A stretch of 64,000 bases of DNA, from assembly GCF_003288845.1 (NCBI RefSeq), contig NZ_NHYN01000002.1, forward strand, positions 1 through 64,000. Reading direction: 5' to 3'. The number at the start of each line of letters is the position of its first letter. Position 1 is the stretch's first letter. This document shows positions 53,277-63,266 of the stretch, piece after piece. The stretch is from Helicobacter monodelphidis (GTDB lineage: Bacteria > Campylobacterota > Campylobacteria > Campylobacterales > Helicobacteraceae). The notes under the pieces were generated by a model, which saw nothing but the letters and a program-made list of their open reading frames with translations, was not told the DNA's origin and did not search any database. The translations under genes were made by a program, and so were the position numbers.

Positions 53277-55282
53277 CATTACTACAACAATTTACAACGC
53301 AATACATTCAAAAAAGTGAAGCACAAAAACAACAGAATACAATGGGTGGTGGCATTATTGGGGTAGCTGAAATTCTTCTTGATGAAAAGTTTTATCCATC
53401 AGACAATCTCAAAGAAGAATTTAAGAGGTTACACAAAAAAGCGAAAGAACCTATGCTTATTGCCGTTGTTGGGCAATTTTCCGCTGGAAAATCAACTTTT
53501 CTTAATGCCATCCTGAAAGGCGAGATTCTCCCCACAGGTGTAACTCCCATAACTTCAAAAGTCTGTCGCCTAAGCTATGACTATGATTTTAACCTAGAAG
53601 TTATTTATCAAAATGCTAATAGAGAATTACGAAGAGTAGAAGACATTTTTTCATTAGAAGATGAACCCTTAAAAATAATTCAGGAATTCCACCTCAAAGC
53701 CCCCATTCCAATATTGAAAGAAATTAGTTTTTTAGATACTCCTGGCTTTAACTCCCAAAGACAAAGCGATACAGATACAACAAATCGTATCTTGGAAAAA
53801 GTTGATGGCATCATTTGGCTAACTTTAATTGATAATGCAGGCAAACAAAGCGAACTAGAAATTTTGGAAAAATTTATGGGCCGCTATGCAAATAAGAGTT
53901 TATGCGTTTTAAATCAAAAGGATCGCCTTTCTTCTGAAGAAGAAATCCAAACCGCCATCAATTATGTTAAAGAACGTTTTAAGCAATTTTTTGCAGATGT
54001 TATTGCCATATCCTCTAAAGTAGCACTACAATCACAACAAAATCAAGAATCTCAATGCATACAAGAATCCCTCAAACATTTAGCACAACGTATTCAGCAG
54101 CTTAAAGCTAATGAATACTCACAAGAAAAGATAAAAGAACTCTGTATAGAGCAAGAAAGAGAAGTTGAAAAATTCCAAAAAATTGATACAGCACAGATTC
54201 AAGAACTTTACAAAAAATCTAATTTTGAATCTGTTATTACATTCATTCAAGAACAAATCCGTCCACAGGCTGAAGCCACAAAAGAATTCACAATTAGGCG
54301 GGAGATTCAAGGCATCATTGATATTTTTGAAGAGCAATATGAACATATTCAAGAAGCACATCAAGAATTACAAAATATTTTGCAACATCACCAAGAGGAG
54401 ATTAATAATCTCTTAAAGCAACTAAAGGGTCGCTATAAAGAGGAACTTTCTGCCTTGGGGCAAGAATTTCATTATCATCTAGAAAGCATTACAGAAGTTT
54501 TATACACACACTTATTGCAAGGTTTGAAGAGTGTTTACACGGAAAAATCCGGAATATTGGGCAATAAAATCGTGAAAGAAGAGTTCAATATTGCTTATTT
54601 TGATAAAGATCGCATTAATGAAGAACTATTTTTAGGAGATTCTAAGAATATTAAATTCTTTAAAAAGTTTCCTATCAAACTTAAAAAAGCATCAATCCAT
54701 ATCCAAGAAGATTTTTTACAAACTTATAAAAAATTTGAAAAAGAGTTAAAACTTTGGCAAGAAAGTTGTGAGTTTCTTTATAAGCGACATCATTTAGCGT
54801 CTGATGAAAGTTATAACCAATTACGTCATTTTGCATTAAAAATCTATGAGGAGATTGCTCAAGATTGCTTAGCACTCATCTTGGAAATGAATGCTTATAT
54901 CCAAACGGAAATAGAAGGTATCAATACACTTTTTAATGGTATCCATCTAAAGCTAACCGAACTTGTCATTTTAACAATTGAAAAACGTATGGAAGAATCT
55001 TTAACCCTCCATCTCTCTCAACCAAAAAGCTTCAAAATATACATTCCTACTTTTGTTGAAATCAAAACAATCGTGGAAGAATCTTTTAATATTGCTAGTT
55101 TTTTGCCCCGCATTGAGGGTGAAGAAACAACACTCGTACGCGTATACCAAAAAATGTTTATCCGCTATAAACAATTAATGGAAACAAAAATGCAAATCTT
55201 AAAGTCCAGGACTGCTCCAACCCTAGAAAGATTAAATGAAGTAAGGAACTTAAGAGAAAGAATTACCTTAACACATTTATAG
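53273..55282 (+). CDS. Dynamin-like GTPase 2
   Basis: This 669-residue protein is the partner of the preceding GTPase. It has the P-loop GQFSAGKS (67-74), the G2 segment LPTGVTPITS, G3 DTPG (155-158) and G4 NQKD (214-217), all intact, so GTP hydrolysis is likely. The rest is helical: a hinge and stalk with Gln/Glu/Lys heptads at about 250-420 and a trunk with KKFPIKLKKASI-type basic stretches that may touch membrane (about 440-480). Membrane remodelling or tethering is known of the family; the cargo and site are not known here. The operon has no clear terminator before the MCP promoter. Confidence 0.87.
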   Translation: MTLLQQFTTQYIQKSEAQKQQNTMGGGIIGVAEILLDEKFYPSDNLKEEFKRLHKKAKEPMLIAVVGQFSAGKSTFLNAILKGEILPTGVTPITSKVCRLSYDYDFNLEVIYQNANRELRRVEDIFSLEDEPLKIIQEFHLKAPIPILKEISFLDTPGFNSQRQSDTDTTNRILEKVDGIIWLTLIDNAGKQSELEILEKFMGRYANKSLCVLNQKDRLSSEEEIQTAINYVKERFKQFFADVIAISSKVALQSQQNQESQCIQESLKHLAQRIQQLKANEYSQEKIKELCIEQEREVEKFQKIDTAQIQELYKKSNFESVITFIQEQIRPQAEATKEFTIRREIQGIIDIFEEQYEHIQEAHQELQNILQHHQEEINNLLKQLKGRYKEELSALGQEFHYHLESITEVLYTHLLQGLKSVYTEKSGILGNKIVKEEFNIAYFDKDRINEELFLGDSKNIKFFKKFPIKLKKASIHIQEDFLQTYKKFEKELKLWQESCEFLYKRHHLASDESYNQLRHFALKIYEEIAQDCLALILEMNAYIQTEIEGINTLFNGIHLKLTELVILTIEKRMEESLTLHLSQPKSFKIYIPTFVEIKTIVEESFNIASFLPRIEGEETTLVRVYQKMFIRYKQLMETKMQILKSRTAPTLERLNEVRNLRERITLTHL

Positions 55283-55305
55283 GGTGTGGATTTACTTTTT
55301 TAATG

Positions 55306-55311
55306 TATAAT
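55306..55311 (+). promoter_or_regulatory. -10 promoter element for the MCP gene
   Basis: TATAAT lies 30 bp upstream of the start codon at 55341, after a T-rich stretch (TTTACTTTTTTAATG). It suggests a separate housekeeping promoter for the chemoreceptor; no sigma-28 consensus is seen. Confidence 0.55.
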
Positions 55312-55340
55312 CACCTCGCTACAAGCTAAAGGAGTAAGCA

Positions 55341-56972
55341 ATGAATTTGTCTATGAATCAAAAACTTTATTTAGGTTTTGGAATCCTGATCGCCATTATG
55401 ATTTTTGTTGCAACAACAGGAATGCTTAAAGTGGGTAATATCAATCAGGGTTTAACAACAATCACTGAACTCAATGCTCTCAAGCAACGTTACGCTATTA
55501 ATTTTCGTGGTAGTGTTCATGATCGGTCCATCGCTATTCGGGATGTAATTTTATTTGAAAAAACAAGAATGGATTCCTTACTTCAAGAAATTCAAAGGTT
55601 AAGGGATATGTATTCTGAAGCTGCCAAAAATTTACAAGTTATTTTCAGTAACGATCAGTTGGTAAATGCAGAAGAAAAAGCCTTGCTTGCAGAAATTCAA
55701 CGCATTGAGAAAGAAACGGTAGCAAGCGTCCAACAAATCATTAGCTTAAAAAAACAAAATCAAGATGATGAGGCAAAACAGATTCTTTTAACAACGGTTG
55801 CCGGACAATTTGTGAATTGGTTAGCCGCTATCAACCGATTGATTGATTATGAAGAGAGCCAAAATCAAGTCATCACACAAGAAGTTAAAGATATTGCACA
55901 AAATTTTAGCTATTTAATGATTGTTTTAACCATCATTATGGCATGCATTGGCATTAGCATTGCTTTTGCCTTAGGAAGATTCCTTAAGCATTCTTTAGGT
56001 GGAGAACCACAGGAACTCAAACGCATTGTCAATGTAATTGCAAAGGGCGACCTCACGCAACAGGTAACTTCCGCATATGAGGGAAGCACTCTTAGTGCTG
56101 TTATATTAATGCAAGCTAAAATTTCTGAAATTATTAAAACAATTGTTGGCGTATCCAAAACATTACTTGACAAAACAAACATTGTTTCGGATGCTTCCTT
56201 ACTATCCCAAAATGCTGCAAATCGTCAGGAAGATATGACAACCTCTCTTTCAGAAGATATCAAACAAATTCAAGTGAACATAGCAGAGGTAACAAAAATT
56301 GCACAACTCACTAGCGATAACTCAACGCAAAGTGCTGAATTAAGTGAAAGGGGGAGAGAGGCAGTTAAAAAAACTGCTGAAAATCTTGAAAGCGTTACTC
56401 AATCTGCTAAAGATTCCGCCTCAAAAATTCAATCTCTCTACCAACATGCACAAACAATTGGTAATAGTGCTGAATTAATTCAAGAAATTACCGACCAAAC
56501 AAATTTGCTTGCCTTAAACGCAGCTATTGAGGCAGCAAGAGCAGGAGAATCAGGGAGAGGTTTTGCTGTTGTTGCGGATGAAATTCGCAAACTTGCAGAA
56601 AGAACTGGGGTTGCCACACAAGAAATTAATCATATTATTGAGCTTATTCAAACTGAAACAAAAGAAGCAGTTTCAAGTGTAGAAGGAATGGTGAGAGAAA
56701 TTGATAATAGTTACGAGGTCGCGAATGAAGCCTCTTCAGTGCTAGATGAGATTTATCATCAAGCAACAGACTCTTTAGATAAAATACAACAAGTTGCATC
56801 GCACTCCGAAAACCAAAATAACGAAATTAACAGGTTATCACAGGAGATTAATGAAATCGCAAATATAGCTCAGGAGACTTCAGATATTTTAGAAAAAAGT
56901 CGAGATGAAATCAAACTGCTTGAAGATGCGTCGCATCAGCTAGAAAAAGTTATTAAAGAATTTAAAATATAA
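55341..56972 (+). CDS. Methyl-accepting chemotaxis protein
   Basis: This 543-residue chemoreceptor has a membrane helix at about 10-29, a periplasmic domain of 160 residues that looks like a four-helix bundle ([25 protein letters not shown]), a second membrane helix at about 191-212, a HAMP domain ([23 protein letters not shown]), and a long coiled coil with the kinase-contact tip [19 protein letters not shown]. The C-terminus ([12 protein letters not shown]) lacks a CheR-binding pentapeptide. Ligand is unknown. Its 3' end overlaps the convergent minus-strand gene by 11 bp. Confidence 0.93.
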   Translation: MNLSMNQKLYLGFGILIAIMIFVATTGMLKVGNINQGLTTITELNALKQRYAINFRGSVHDRSIAIRDVILFEKTRMDSLLQEIQRLRDMYSEAAKNLQVIFSNDQLVNAEEKALLAEIQRIEKETVASVQQIISLKKQNQDDEAKQILLTTVAGQFVNWLAAINRLIDYEESQNQVITQEVKDIAQNFSYLMIVLTIIMACIGISIAFALGRFLKHSLGGEPQELKRIVNVIAKGDLTQQVTSAYEGSTLSAVILMQAKISEIIKTIVGVSKTLLDKTNIVSDASLLSQNAANRQEDMTTSLSEDIKQIQVNIAEVTKIAQLTSDNSTQSAELSERGREAVKKTAENLESVTQSAKDSASKIQSLYQHAQTIGNSAELIQEITDQTNLLALNAAIEAARAGESGRGFAVVADEIRKLAERTGVATQEINHIIELIQTETKEAVSSVEGMVREIDNSYEVANEASSVLDEIYHQATDSLDKIQQVASHSENQNNEINRLSQEINEIANIAQETSDILEKSRDEIKLLEDASHQLEKVIKEFKI

Positions 56973-57375
56973 AAAACCACAAAAATGCAATGGCAAAAAA
57001 TATGCAAATTCCATAAACCCCTGCCATTTTCCATAAAAAATAGGATGGGCGGGGCTGGTTTTTTTGCATTTCCTCTTGAATCTTCTGCTTTTCCTCTAAG
57101 CATAATTGTCGAAACAAGGGTTCACTTAAACCCTTTAGTTGTTGCTGAATCTCATCATCAAAAATACCTCCATGCAAAAAAAGCTTCTGAATTGCTTCTC
57201 GCCAATGTTGCTCCAAAGCAGTGTAAATCTCCCATAAATCATACCACTCTTGGTCATCTAAGCCATACTCTAAAAAAGAATCTCTTATTTGCATATCCGT
57301 TTTATTTTCAATCTTTAAAGATTGAATCAAATATAAAAAAAGTTCTAGCTTTTCTCTAACCCGATTGTCAATCAT
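56962..57375 (-). CDS. Unrecognised tail-anchored protein
   Basis: This 137-residue protein has an acidic, Leu/Trp-rich helical part (1-100, [23 protein letters not shown]) and a single membrane helix at the very end (about 114-136, [19 protein letters not shown]). It lacks a signal peptide, so the N-terminus should stay in the cytoplasm. It overlaps trpS by 4 bp and is probably co-transcribed with it. I do not recognise the family. Confidence 0.65.
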   Translation of the reverse strand: MIDNRVREKLELFLYLIQSLKIENKTDMQIRDSFLEYGLDDQEWYDLWEIYTALEQHWREAIQKLFLHGGIFDDEIQQQLKGLSEPLFRQLCLEEKQKIQEEMQKNQPRPSYFLWKMAGVYGICIFFAIAFLWFFIF

Positions 57376-58358
57376 AAAAGCCCTACACGTTCCTTTACAA
57401 TACGATAACGACTTTCAGCAATTTGCCTTGCCGCGTCAGCCCCTTTGCAAATCAAATGCTCTAAATAGTTCGGTTCTTTTTGTAGCATAAAATAATGTTC
57501 TTGAATGGGCTTTAATGACTCAATAATTACCTCTGAAACCCTTTGTTTTAGCACCCCATAACCCTTACCCTCAAATTCTAATATGATCTGCTCTTCTGTT
57601 TGCAAACTAAGTGCTTGATAAATCTTTAAAAGATTATAAACACCATGTTGTTCTGTATTGAATGTAATATGTCCTAAAGAATCTGTTGTCGCCCTTTTAA
57701 TTTTCGCTAAAATATCTTTCGGACTATCTAACAAAGCGATTGTACCTTGTGGCGAAGCATCACTTTTGCTCATTTTTTTTGTTGGCGTACTCAAACTCAT
57801 AATTCTAGCACCAACATCAGGGATTATCGATTCTGGTATCTTGAAAGTTTCACCATACTCGTAATTAAAACGTTGGGCAACATCACGCGTTAATTCAATA
57901 TGCTGACGCTGGTCATCTCCAACGGGAACAAAATCAACATCATAGAGTAAAATATCTGCTGCCATCAAAGCAGGATAATTAAACAAGCCAACATTAATAT
58001 TTTTTGCATTCTGGCTACTCTTATCCTTAAATTGCGTCATACGACTCATATCTCCCATTGGAATATAACAATCAAGAATCCAAGCAAGTGCGGTGTGTTC
58101 ATTCACTTGAGATTGTACAAATAGGATAGACTTCTCTGCATCAATCCCACATGCAAGAAGCATAGCCATTAATTCATAAGTTTTCTCTTTTAATATTTTA
58201 GAGTCTTGTTTGACAGTGATAGCGTGAGAATTGACAATACAAAAAATATTTTCAAATTGCTCTTGAGAATTAACCCAATTCTTCACCGCACCTAAATAAT
58301 TCCCCAGATGGATATTTCCGGTTGGTTGAATACCTGAAAATATTCTTTTTTTACTCAT
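57372..58358 (-). CDS. trpS: Tryptophan-tRNA ligase
   Basis: This class I aminoacyl-tRNA synthetase charges tRNA-Trp. The HIGH-type motif appears as [16 protein letters not shown] near the N-terminus and the KMSKS motif as [12 protein letters not shown]. Also present are [32 protein letters not shown] and [22 protein letters not shown]. The length of 328 residues is normal. It overlaps the tail-anchored protein gene by 4 bp. Confidence 0.96.
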   Translation of the reverse strand: MSKKRIFSGIQPTGNIHLGNYLGAVKNWVNSQEQFENIFCIVNSHAITVKQDSKILKEKTYELMAMLLACGIDAEKSILFVQSQVNEHTALAWILDCYIPMGDMSRMTQFKDKSSQNAKNINVGLFNYPALMAADILLYDVDFVPVGDDQRQHIELTRDVAQRFNYEYGETFKIPESIIPDVGARIMSLSTPTKKMSKSDASPQGTIALLDSPKDILAKIKRATTDSLGHITFNTEQHGVYNLLKIYQALSLQTEEQIILEFEGKGYGVLKQRVSEVIIESLKPIQEHYFMLQKEPNYLEHLICKGADAARQIAESRYRIVKERVGLL

Positions 58359-58369
58359 AAATCCCTTTC

Positions 58370-59350
58370 CTACTTACGATTTGCTTTACTATGAATCACT
58401 GAATGCACAAAAGCAATAACGATAATAATCATACCAACGCTACCCACAATCACTTCCGGAATGTGGTGAAAAATCTGTACAAACATCAATGTTGCAAGGA
58501 ATAAAATCGCATATCTTGCTCCATGTTCTAAAAAGATAAATTCTGAAAGCACTTTTTTTTCAACAAAATAAATTGTTAAAGAGCGAACGAAGAATGCACC
58601 AATTGCCAGACCAATCATAATAATAAAAACATTATTGCTTAAAGCAAATGCACCAATCACACCGTCAAGTGAAAAACTTGCATCAAGAACTTCCAAATAC
58701 AAAAACCCAATTACCCCACTTTTTGCACCCGTTTTCGCAAGTGCATTATCAATACCCCTAATCAAAGCATATAATGCTAAACCAATAAAATAAGCAATAC
58801 CAATAGAAATATCTTGACTAATACCCAAAAGAATAATACCAACCACAGAAGCAACAAATAATTCAATAAAGTTAATCTTACTAATTTTTACAACAAATGC
58901 ATTCTGCTCTAAGCCCTTAATCCAAGAAATTTCCTTCCCTTCATCAAAGAAAAATTCCAGAAACACCATCAATAAAAATGCTCCACCGAAAGCATAAATC
59001 GTCCCCATCACTTCAGAAAGTAATGCAGCATAGGCTGCAGCGTCATTTAAAGCCAGTTGCGTAATTTCAACAAACCCTTTAGAGCTAGCAAGAGCAACGA
59101 TAACAATGGGCAAAATAAAACGAACACCAAAAACGGCAATAGGAATCCCATAAGTAATAAATCGAAAACGCCATTTTTCATCCATTGTATTGAGAACTTT
59201 TGCATTAATCACAGCATTATCAAATGAAATAGAAACTTCCAATAACGCAAGTAAAAAGACAATATAGGCAGCATTCACACCACCCAAAAAAATAAACGCA
59301 ACCACTAAACCCGCCAGGGCAAAAAAAGAGGAAAACGCAAAATATTTCAT
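58370..59350 (-). CDS. TerC/DUF475-family membrane protein
   Basis: This 326-residue membrane protein has about eight hydrophobic helices. Two acidic motifs inside helices are typical of the TerC/DUF475 group: [15 protein letters not shown] and [18 protein letters not shown]. Members have been linked to metal ion export and tellurium resistance; the substrate is not known. A frame open to 59371 exists, but the ATG at 59350 has AAGGA 5 bp upstream. It lies 11 bp before trpS and probably shares its transcript. Confidence 0.82.
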   Translation of the reverse strand: MKYFAFSSFFALAGLVVAFIFLGGVNAAYIVFLLALLEVSISFDNAVINAKVLNTMDEKWRFRFITYGIPIAVFGVRFILPIVIVALASSKGFVEITQLALNDAAAYAALLSEVMGTIYAFGGAFLLMVFLEFFFDEGKEISWIKGLEQNAFVVKISKINFIELFVASVVGIILLGISQDISIGIAYFIGLALYALIRGIDNALAKTGAKSGVIGFLYLEVLDASFSLDGVIGAFALSNNVFIIMIGLAIGAFFVRSLTIYFVEKKVLSEFIFLEHGARYAILFLATLMFVQIFHHIPEVIVGSVGMIIIVIAFVHSVIHSKANRK

Positions 59351-59405
59351 AAAGGTCCTTGCGATGGGCAATACACCCCATCATAAACATGATTACAAAA
59401 AGAAA

Positions 59406-60989
59406 TTAAATTACTGCATATGCAATATTTAAACAAGCCTTAATATTGCGCAATTCTTGAAGTGTAGCCTGATTCACTTCATCATCAACAATAATAACCG
59501 CTAAAGCTTCATTGTGTGCGTTGCGCCCCAAGCGAAAATCAGCGATATTAATTTGGTGATTAGCAAGAATTGTCCCAATAGCACCAATGACACCCGGAAC
59601 ATCTGTATTTCTAAAAAAAATCATTCTTCCTTTAGGTTTAATGTCCAAATAAAAGCCATTTACCTCAACAATGCGTTGAATACTGCCATCAAAAACGCTT
59701 CCACTAAGAGTAATTGTCTCTGTTTCACTTGTTAACTTAATAGAAACAACATTTTGATAGGCACCATGTGCTTCCTTACAATCCACCTTGCACTTAATCC
59801 CTCTTTCTTCAGAAACAAATGGGGCGTTAACGTAGTTAATGGCATCACCCAAACTTGCTTTCAAGGCACCAACAAGTAAAGAAGTTTGTAAAGGAGCAGA
59901 ATAACTCCTCAGTTCCCCTTCCAATGTAAGTTGAATGGAGTGAATCGGGTTTTTATTGATTTGTGTTGCTAAAAACCCCATCTTCTGAATCAACTCTAAA
60001 AAAGGCTTTAACGAAGAGGGTAGCTCATTTTCTTTAATAGGAAGATTTAAGGCATTTGGAAAGCTTGAGCCCCTTGCAGCTTCAATTGCTGCCTCTGCAG
60101 CCTCAATTGCAATCCTCTCTTGAGACTCAAGAGTATTCGCACCAATATGAGGAGTAACATAAAGATTAGGGACATCAAGTAGTGGATTTTGTATTGCTGG
60201 TTCTTTATTAAAAACATCAACTCCAGCCCAACGAATCTTTTTAGACTTCAAGCCTTCTAGTAAAGCTTCCTCATTATATAATCCACCCCTTGCACAATTA
60301 ATTAGAATTACGCCATCTTTCATCTTTTCTATTTGTTCTTTATTTATCATATTAATTGTTTCACGATTTTTTGGAGTATGTATCGTAATAATATCACACT
60401 CTAAAATAGCATTAAAATCTGTCACATAACCTACACCCAAGTCTGTTGCTTTAGCAGGTTTAATATACGGATCATAGGTAATGACTTCCATCTCAAACGC
60501 TTTGGCACGCAAGCCCACACGACTACCGATATTACCAAAACCAATAATGCCTAATTTCTTACCTTTTAGTTCTGTACCATACCAATCTTCACGTTTCCAA
60601 ATACGATCATTTTTTAATTGGTGATTCGCACCTGGAAAATTTCGCACTGCATTCAATAAATGTGCCATTGTTAATTCTACAGCCGCAATCGTATTTGCAG
60701 TTGGAACATTCATCACAACTACGCCACTGCGAGAACAAGCATCAATATCAACATTATCTACACCTACACCCGCTCTTACAATAGCTTTAATACCAGTTGC
60801 AGCAGCTAAAAACGCTGAATCAACATCAGTGGAACTACGTGTAATAGCAACATCAGCGCCAGACAACACTTCAGCCAAACGATCTTTTGGGTGATCTGCT
60901 ACTTCAATTAGATCAACCTCACTACTTTTTTTTAAAATATCCAAACCATGTGCATGAATATGGTCACATACAACAATCTTATAAGGCAT
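59406..60989 (-). CDS. serA: D-3-phosphoglycerate dehydrogenase
   Basis: SerA oxidises 3-phosphoglycerate in the first step of serine synthesis. It has the NAD-binding motif GIIGFGNIGSRVG, the substrate loop VRAGVGVDNVD, NCARGGLYNEEAL, and TPHIGANTLES with the catalytic His. It is the long form of 527 residues, with an allosteric substrate-binding domain (about 315-445) and a C-terminal ACT domain (about 452-527, FFRNTDVPGVIGAIGTILANH) for serine feedback. The site AAGGAG precedes the ATG. Order with the next two genes matches what I recall from H. pylori. Confidence 0.95.
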   Translation of the reverse strand: MPYKIVVCDHIHAHGLDILKKSSEVDLIEVADHPKDRLAEVLSGADVAITRSSTDVDSAFLAAATGIKAIVRAGVGVDNVDIDACSRSGVVVMNVPTANTIAAVELTMAHLLNAVRNFPGANHQLKNDRIWKREDWYGTELKGKKLGIIGFGNIGSRVGLRAKAFEMEVITYDPYIKPAKATDLGVGYVTDFNAILECDIITIHTPKNRETINMINKEQIEKMKDGVILINCARGGLYNEEALLEGLKSKKIRWAGVDVFNKEPAIQNPLLDVPNLYVTPHIGANTLESQERIAIEAAEAAIEAARGSSFPNALNLPIKENELPSSLKPFLELIQKMGFLATQINKNPIHSIQLTLEGELRSYSAPLQTSLLVGALKASLGDAINYVNAPFVSEERGIKCKVDCKEAHGAYQNVVSIKLTSETETITLSGSVFDGSIQRIVEVNGFYLDIKPKGRMIFFRNTDVPGVIGAIGTILANHQINIADFRLGRNAHNEALAVIIVDDEVNQATLQELRNIKACLNIAYAVI

Positions 60990-60998
60990 AAACTCTCC

Positions 60999-61502
60999 TT
61001 AAGTTCTTTGTAGCTGATACTGAATTTCGTATTGCTTAAGTTGCTCTAAAACAGACTTCAAATACTGCTCACTTCTTGCATTAATCATTAGCTGAATTCT
61101 GCCTCCATTTTTATAGTAGGCATAATTGATGCCATTACTATTTAAAACATAATTCAGACAAAAAAACCGATAAGCATCAAGTTGTTCCACCATCACTAAA
61201 AATCGTTGCTCACCTGCCTCAGGAGGCGTAACATCAAAGTTAATACTTAACTCCAAAGCAGGATAAACAAAAGAACCGCGTTTACCGCTTGAAAGCCCAT
61301 CAGCCCAAGAGGTTACCTCCTCCGTTGCCTGTTCCATTAGGGTTTTTTGATTAGAAATTCCGGTTTTATCATCACTTAAAGACAGATTGCTTCGTTCAGC
61401 AAGCTCATCTTCAAATCCAGAAAGCTTGAGATAGCTAAAAGTAACCACGCCCGCTAAGGCAATGACAATTAAACCAAACAACGCAACCGCAAATTTCGAC
61501 AT
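60999..61502 (-). CDS. Unrecognised membrane-anchored protein
   Basis: This 167-residue protein has one N-terminal membrane helix (about 5-26) and a periplasmic part with an acidic linker (30-75) and a small alpha/beta domain (about 80-165: LELSINFDVTPPEAGEQRFLVMVEQLDAYRFFCLNYVL). No catalytic motif is visible. It sits between rpsA and serA, 20 bp after rpsA. In H. pylori a small hypothetical protein occupies the same place, so it may be conserved in the genus. Confidence 0.65.
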   Translation of the reverse strand: MSKFAVALFGLIVIALAGVVTFSYLKLSGFEDELAERSNLSLSDDKTGISNQKTLMEQATEEVTSWADGLSSGKRGSFVYPALELSINFDVTPPEAGEQRFLVMVEQLDAYRFFCLNYVLNSNGINYAYYKNGGRIQLMINARSEQYLKSVLEQLKQYEIQYQLQRT

Positions 61503-61522
61503 TCAAATACCGCCCGCCTCTG

Positions 61523-63193
61523 CTATGAATTTAATTCTTTCAAAACATCGCCTAATGTCATTTTTTCATCACCATTAAAAGCTTTAATATGTTCTTTCTC
61601 TTTCTTGCGCTCCAAACGTTTAACTGAAACACGAATGCGATTATTATCTCTATCAATTAAAGAAATCACACCTTCAATTTCATCGCCAACTTGAAGATTC
61701 TCTTTTTTTAGTGGTGCTAAATCTTCTACACGAATGAGAGCATCAATGCCATCTTCAAGATTAATAAAAACACCAAAATCCTTAATGTCACGAATCTTAC
61801 CAATTACTTTATCATCAACTTGATGCTTCTTGCTAAAACTATCTGCAGGAGATGATAAAAGATGTTTGCGACTTAAAGAAATCCTCTCCTTTTCCGAGTC
61901 AATTTTGATAATTTTTACTTCAACTTTATCGCCCTCCTTCATCTGCTCTTTACAACGCAAATTCTTCTCCCAAAAGGCGTCCTCATTATGCAACAAGCCA
62001 TCAATGCCCCCAATCTTGATAAATGCACCAAAATCAGTCAAAGTTGCAATTTCACCTGTTAAAATATCACCCTCTTTGTGTGTTTTGCAAAAATTTTCAA
62101 AAGGACGCTCTAGCATTCTTTTGCAAGAAACACGTAATCTCCTTGACTGGACATTAATTTCAATAACCTCAACAGTAATTTCCTGCCCACTCTTAAGATG
62201 CTCACCCGGATGTTTAATATTTTTGTCCCAAGAAATCTCTGAGATATGCAAGAATCCTTCAATATCATTACCCAAATCAACAAATGCACCATAGGGCTCA
62301 ACATTACTTACAACCACTTTAATTGCATCGCCAACCTCTAACTCATCTTCAATTTCTTTCCATGGATCTTCAGCAGTCGCCTTAATCGATAGGGAGAGTC
62401 GCTTTTTCTCCTCGTCATAACCAATTGCCTTGACACTAACTTTTTCACCTTCTTTAAATGTTTTGGAAGGATTTACCGGACCCTTGTAGCTAATCTCCGT
62501 ATAGTGCACTAACCCCTCAATGCCTTCAACCTCAACAAACATTCCAAAAGCAGTAATCTTCTTAATGATGCCTACAAGAGGTTCTGTTGCACCCAAAAGC
62601 TTCTGCACACCCTCTTTTTTTATCTTATTGTTGATATCAAAAAACCGCTTACGAGAAACAACAATCGTATCTTCGTCAGGCTTGACATTAATAATGCACA
62701 CCTTAATTCTTTTATTAAGATGTTTACCATCATCTTTAAGTGCTGACATCTTACGTGGCATAAAATATTCCACACCCTCATCATCCTCAAGCGTATAGCC
62801 ACCATGATTTTTATGAACAATCTTTGCCTCAACGACAACATCTTTATGTTGATCGCCCAAAGCAATAATCTTTTCCTGCACCTTATGATATTTTAAAGCC
62901 TTAACGTGAGATACAGATGGCTTTTCGCTATGTTCATTTGTAACAATGACATCAATCTTATCGCCTTTTTTAAACTTCAGCTCCCCATTCTCTGTAATTT
63001 CCGCAACACTAATTCTACCCTCATTTTTACCACCTACATCAACTAAGACAATGCCCTCATTTTCGTTAATGCTAACAATTGTCCCTACAGTGATTTTACC
63101 ACTTCTACTTTTCGCATCAAATTGGTCCAATATCGCACCAAAATCCTCACCCTCATCTTCCCCAAAAGAGGCACACTTACTACTTTCAGCCAT
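61523..63193 (-). CDS. rpsA: 30S ribosomal protein S1
   Basis: S1 helps bind mRNA to the 30S subunit. The 556-residue protein carries six S1 repeats, beginning at about residue 35 and then roughly every 85 residues; the later ones are obvious from GIIKKITAFGMFVEVEGIEGLVHYTEIS, VVVSNVEPYGAFVDL, GEIATLTDFGAFIKIGG and GKIRDIKDFGVFINL. The acidic N-terminal 30 residues are typical. It has an upstream purine-poor leader (AAAGGTTG) and lies 73 bp from ispH. Confidence 0.95.
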   Translation of the reverse strand: MAESSKCASFGEDEGEDFGAILDQFDAKSRSGKITVGTIVSINENEGIVLVDVGGKNEGRISVAEITENGELKFKKGDKIDVIVTNEHSEKPSVSHVKALKYHKVQEKIIALGDQHKDVVVEAKIVHKNHGGYTLEDDEGVEYFMPRKMSALKDDGKHLNKRIKVCIINVKPDEDTIVVSRKRFFDINNKIKKEGVQKLLGATEPLVGIIKKITAFGMFVEVEGIEGLVHYTEISYKGPVNPSKTFKEGEKVSVKAIGYDEEKKRLSLSIKATAEDPWKEIEDELEVGDAIKVVVSNVEPYGAFVDLGNDIEGFLHISEISWDKNIKHPGEHLKSGQEITVEVIEINVQSRRLRVSCKRMLERPFENFCKTHKEGDILTGEIATLTDFGAFIKIGGIDGLLHNEDAFWEKNLRCKEQMKEGDKVEVKIIKIDSEKERISLSRKHLLSSPADSFSKKHQVDDKVIGKIRDIKDFGVFINLEDGIDALIRVEDLAPLKKENLQVGDEIEGVISLIDRDNNRIRVSVKRLERKKEKEHIKAFNGDEKMTLGDVLKELNS

Positions 63194-63266
63194 TTACAAC
63201 CTTTATAAAAAACTCAACCTTAGTGGTTACTTTTAGTTATTGTAACATATTTTTGTTTAAAAACTG

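Noticed and set aside
56962-56972. The 11-bp overlap between the chemoreceptor and the convergent small gene
   Set aside because: Both proteins are complete and the overlap is short; convergent overlaps like this are common in compact genomes.
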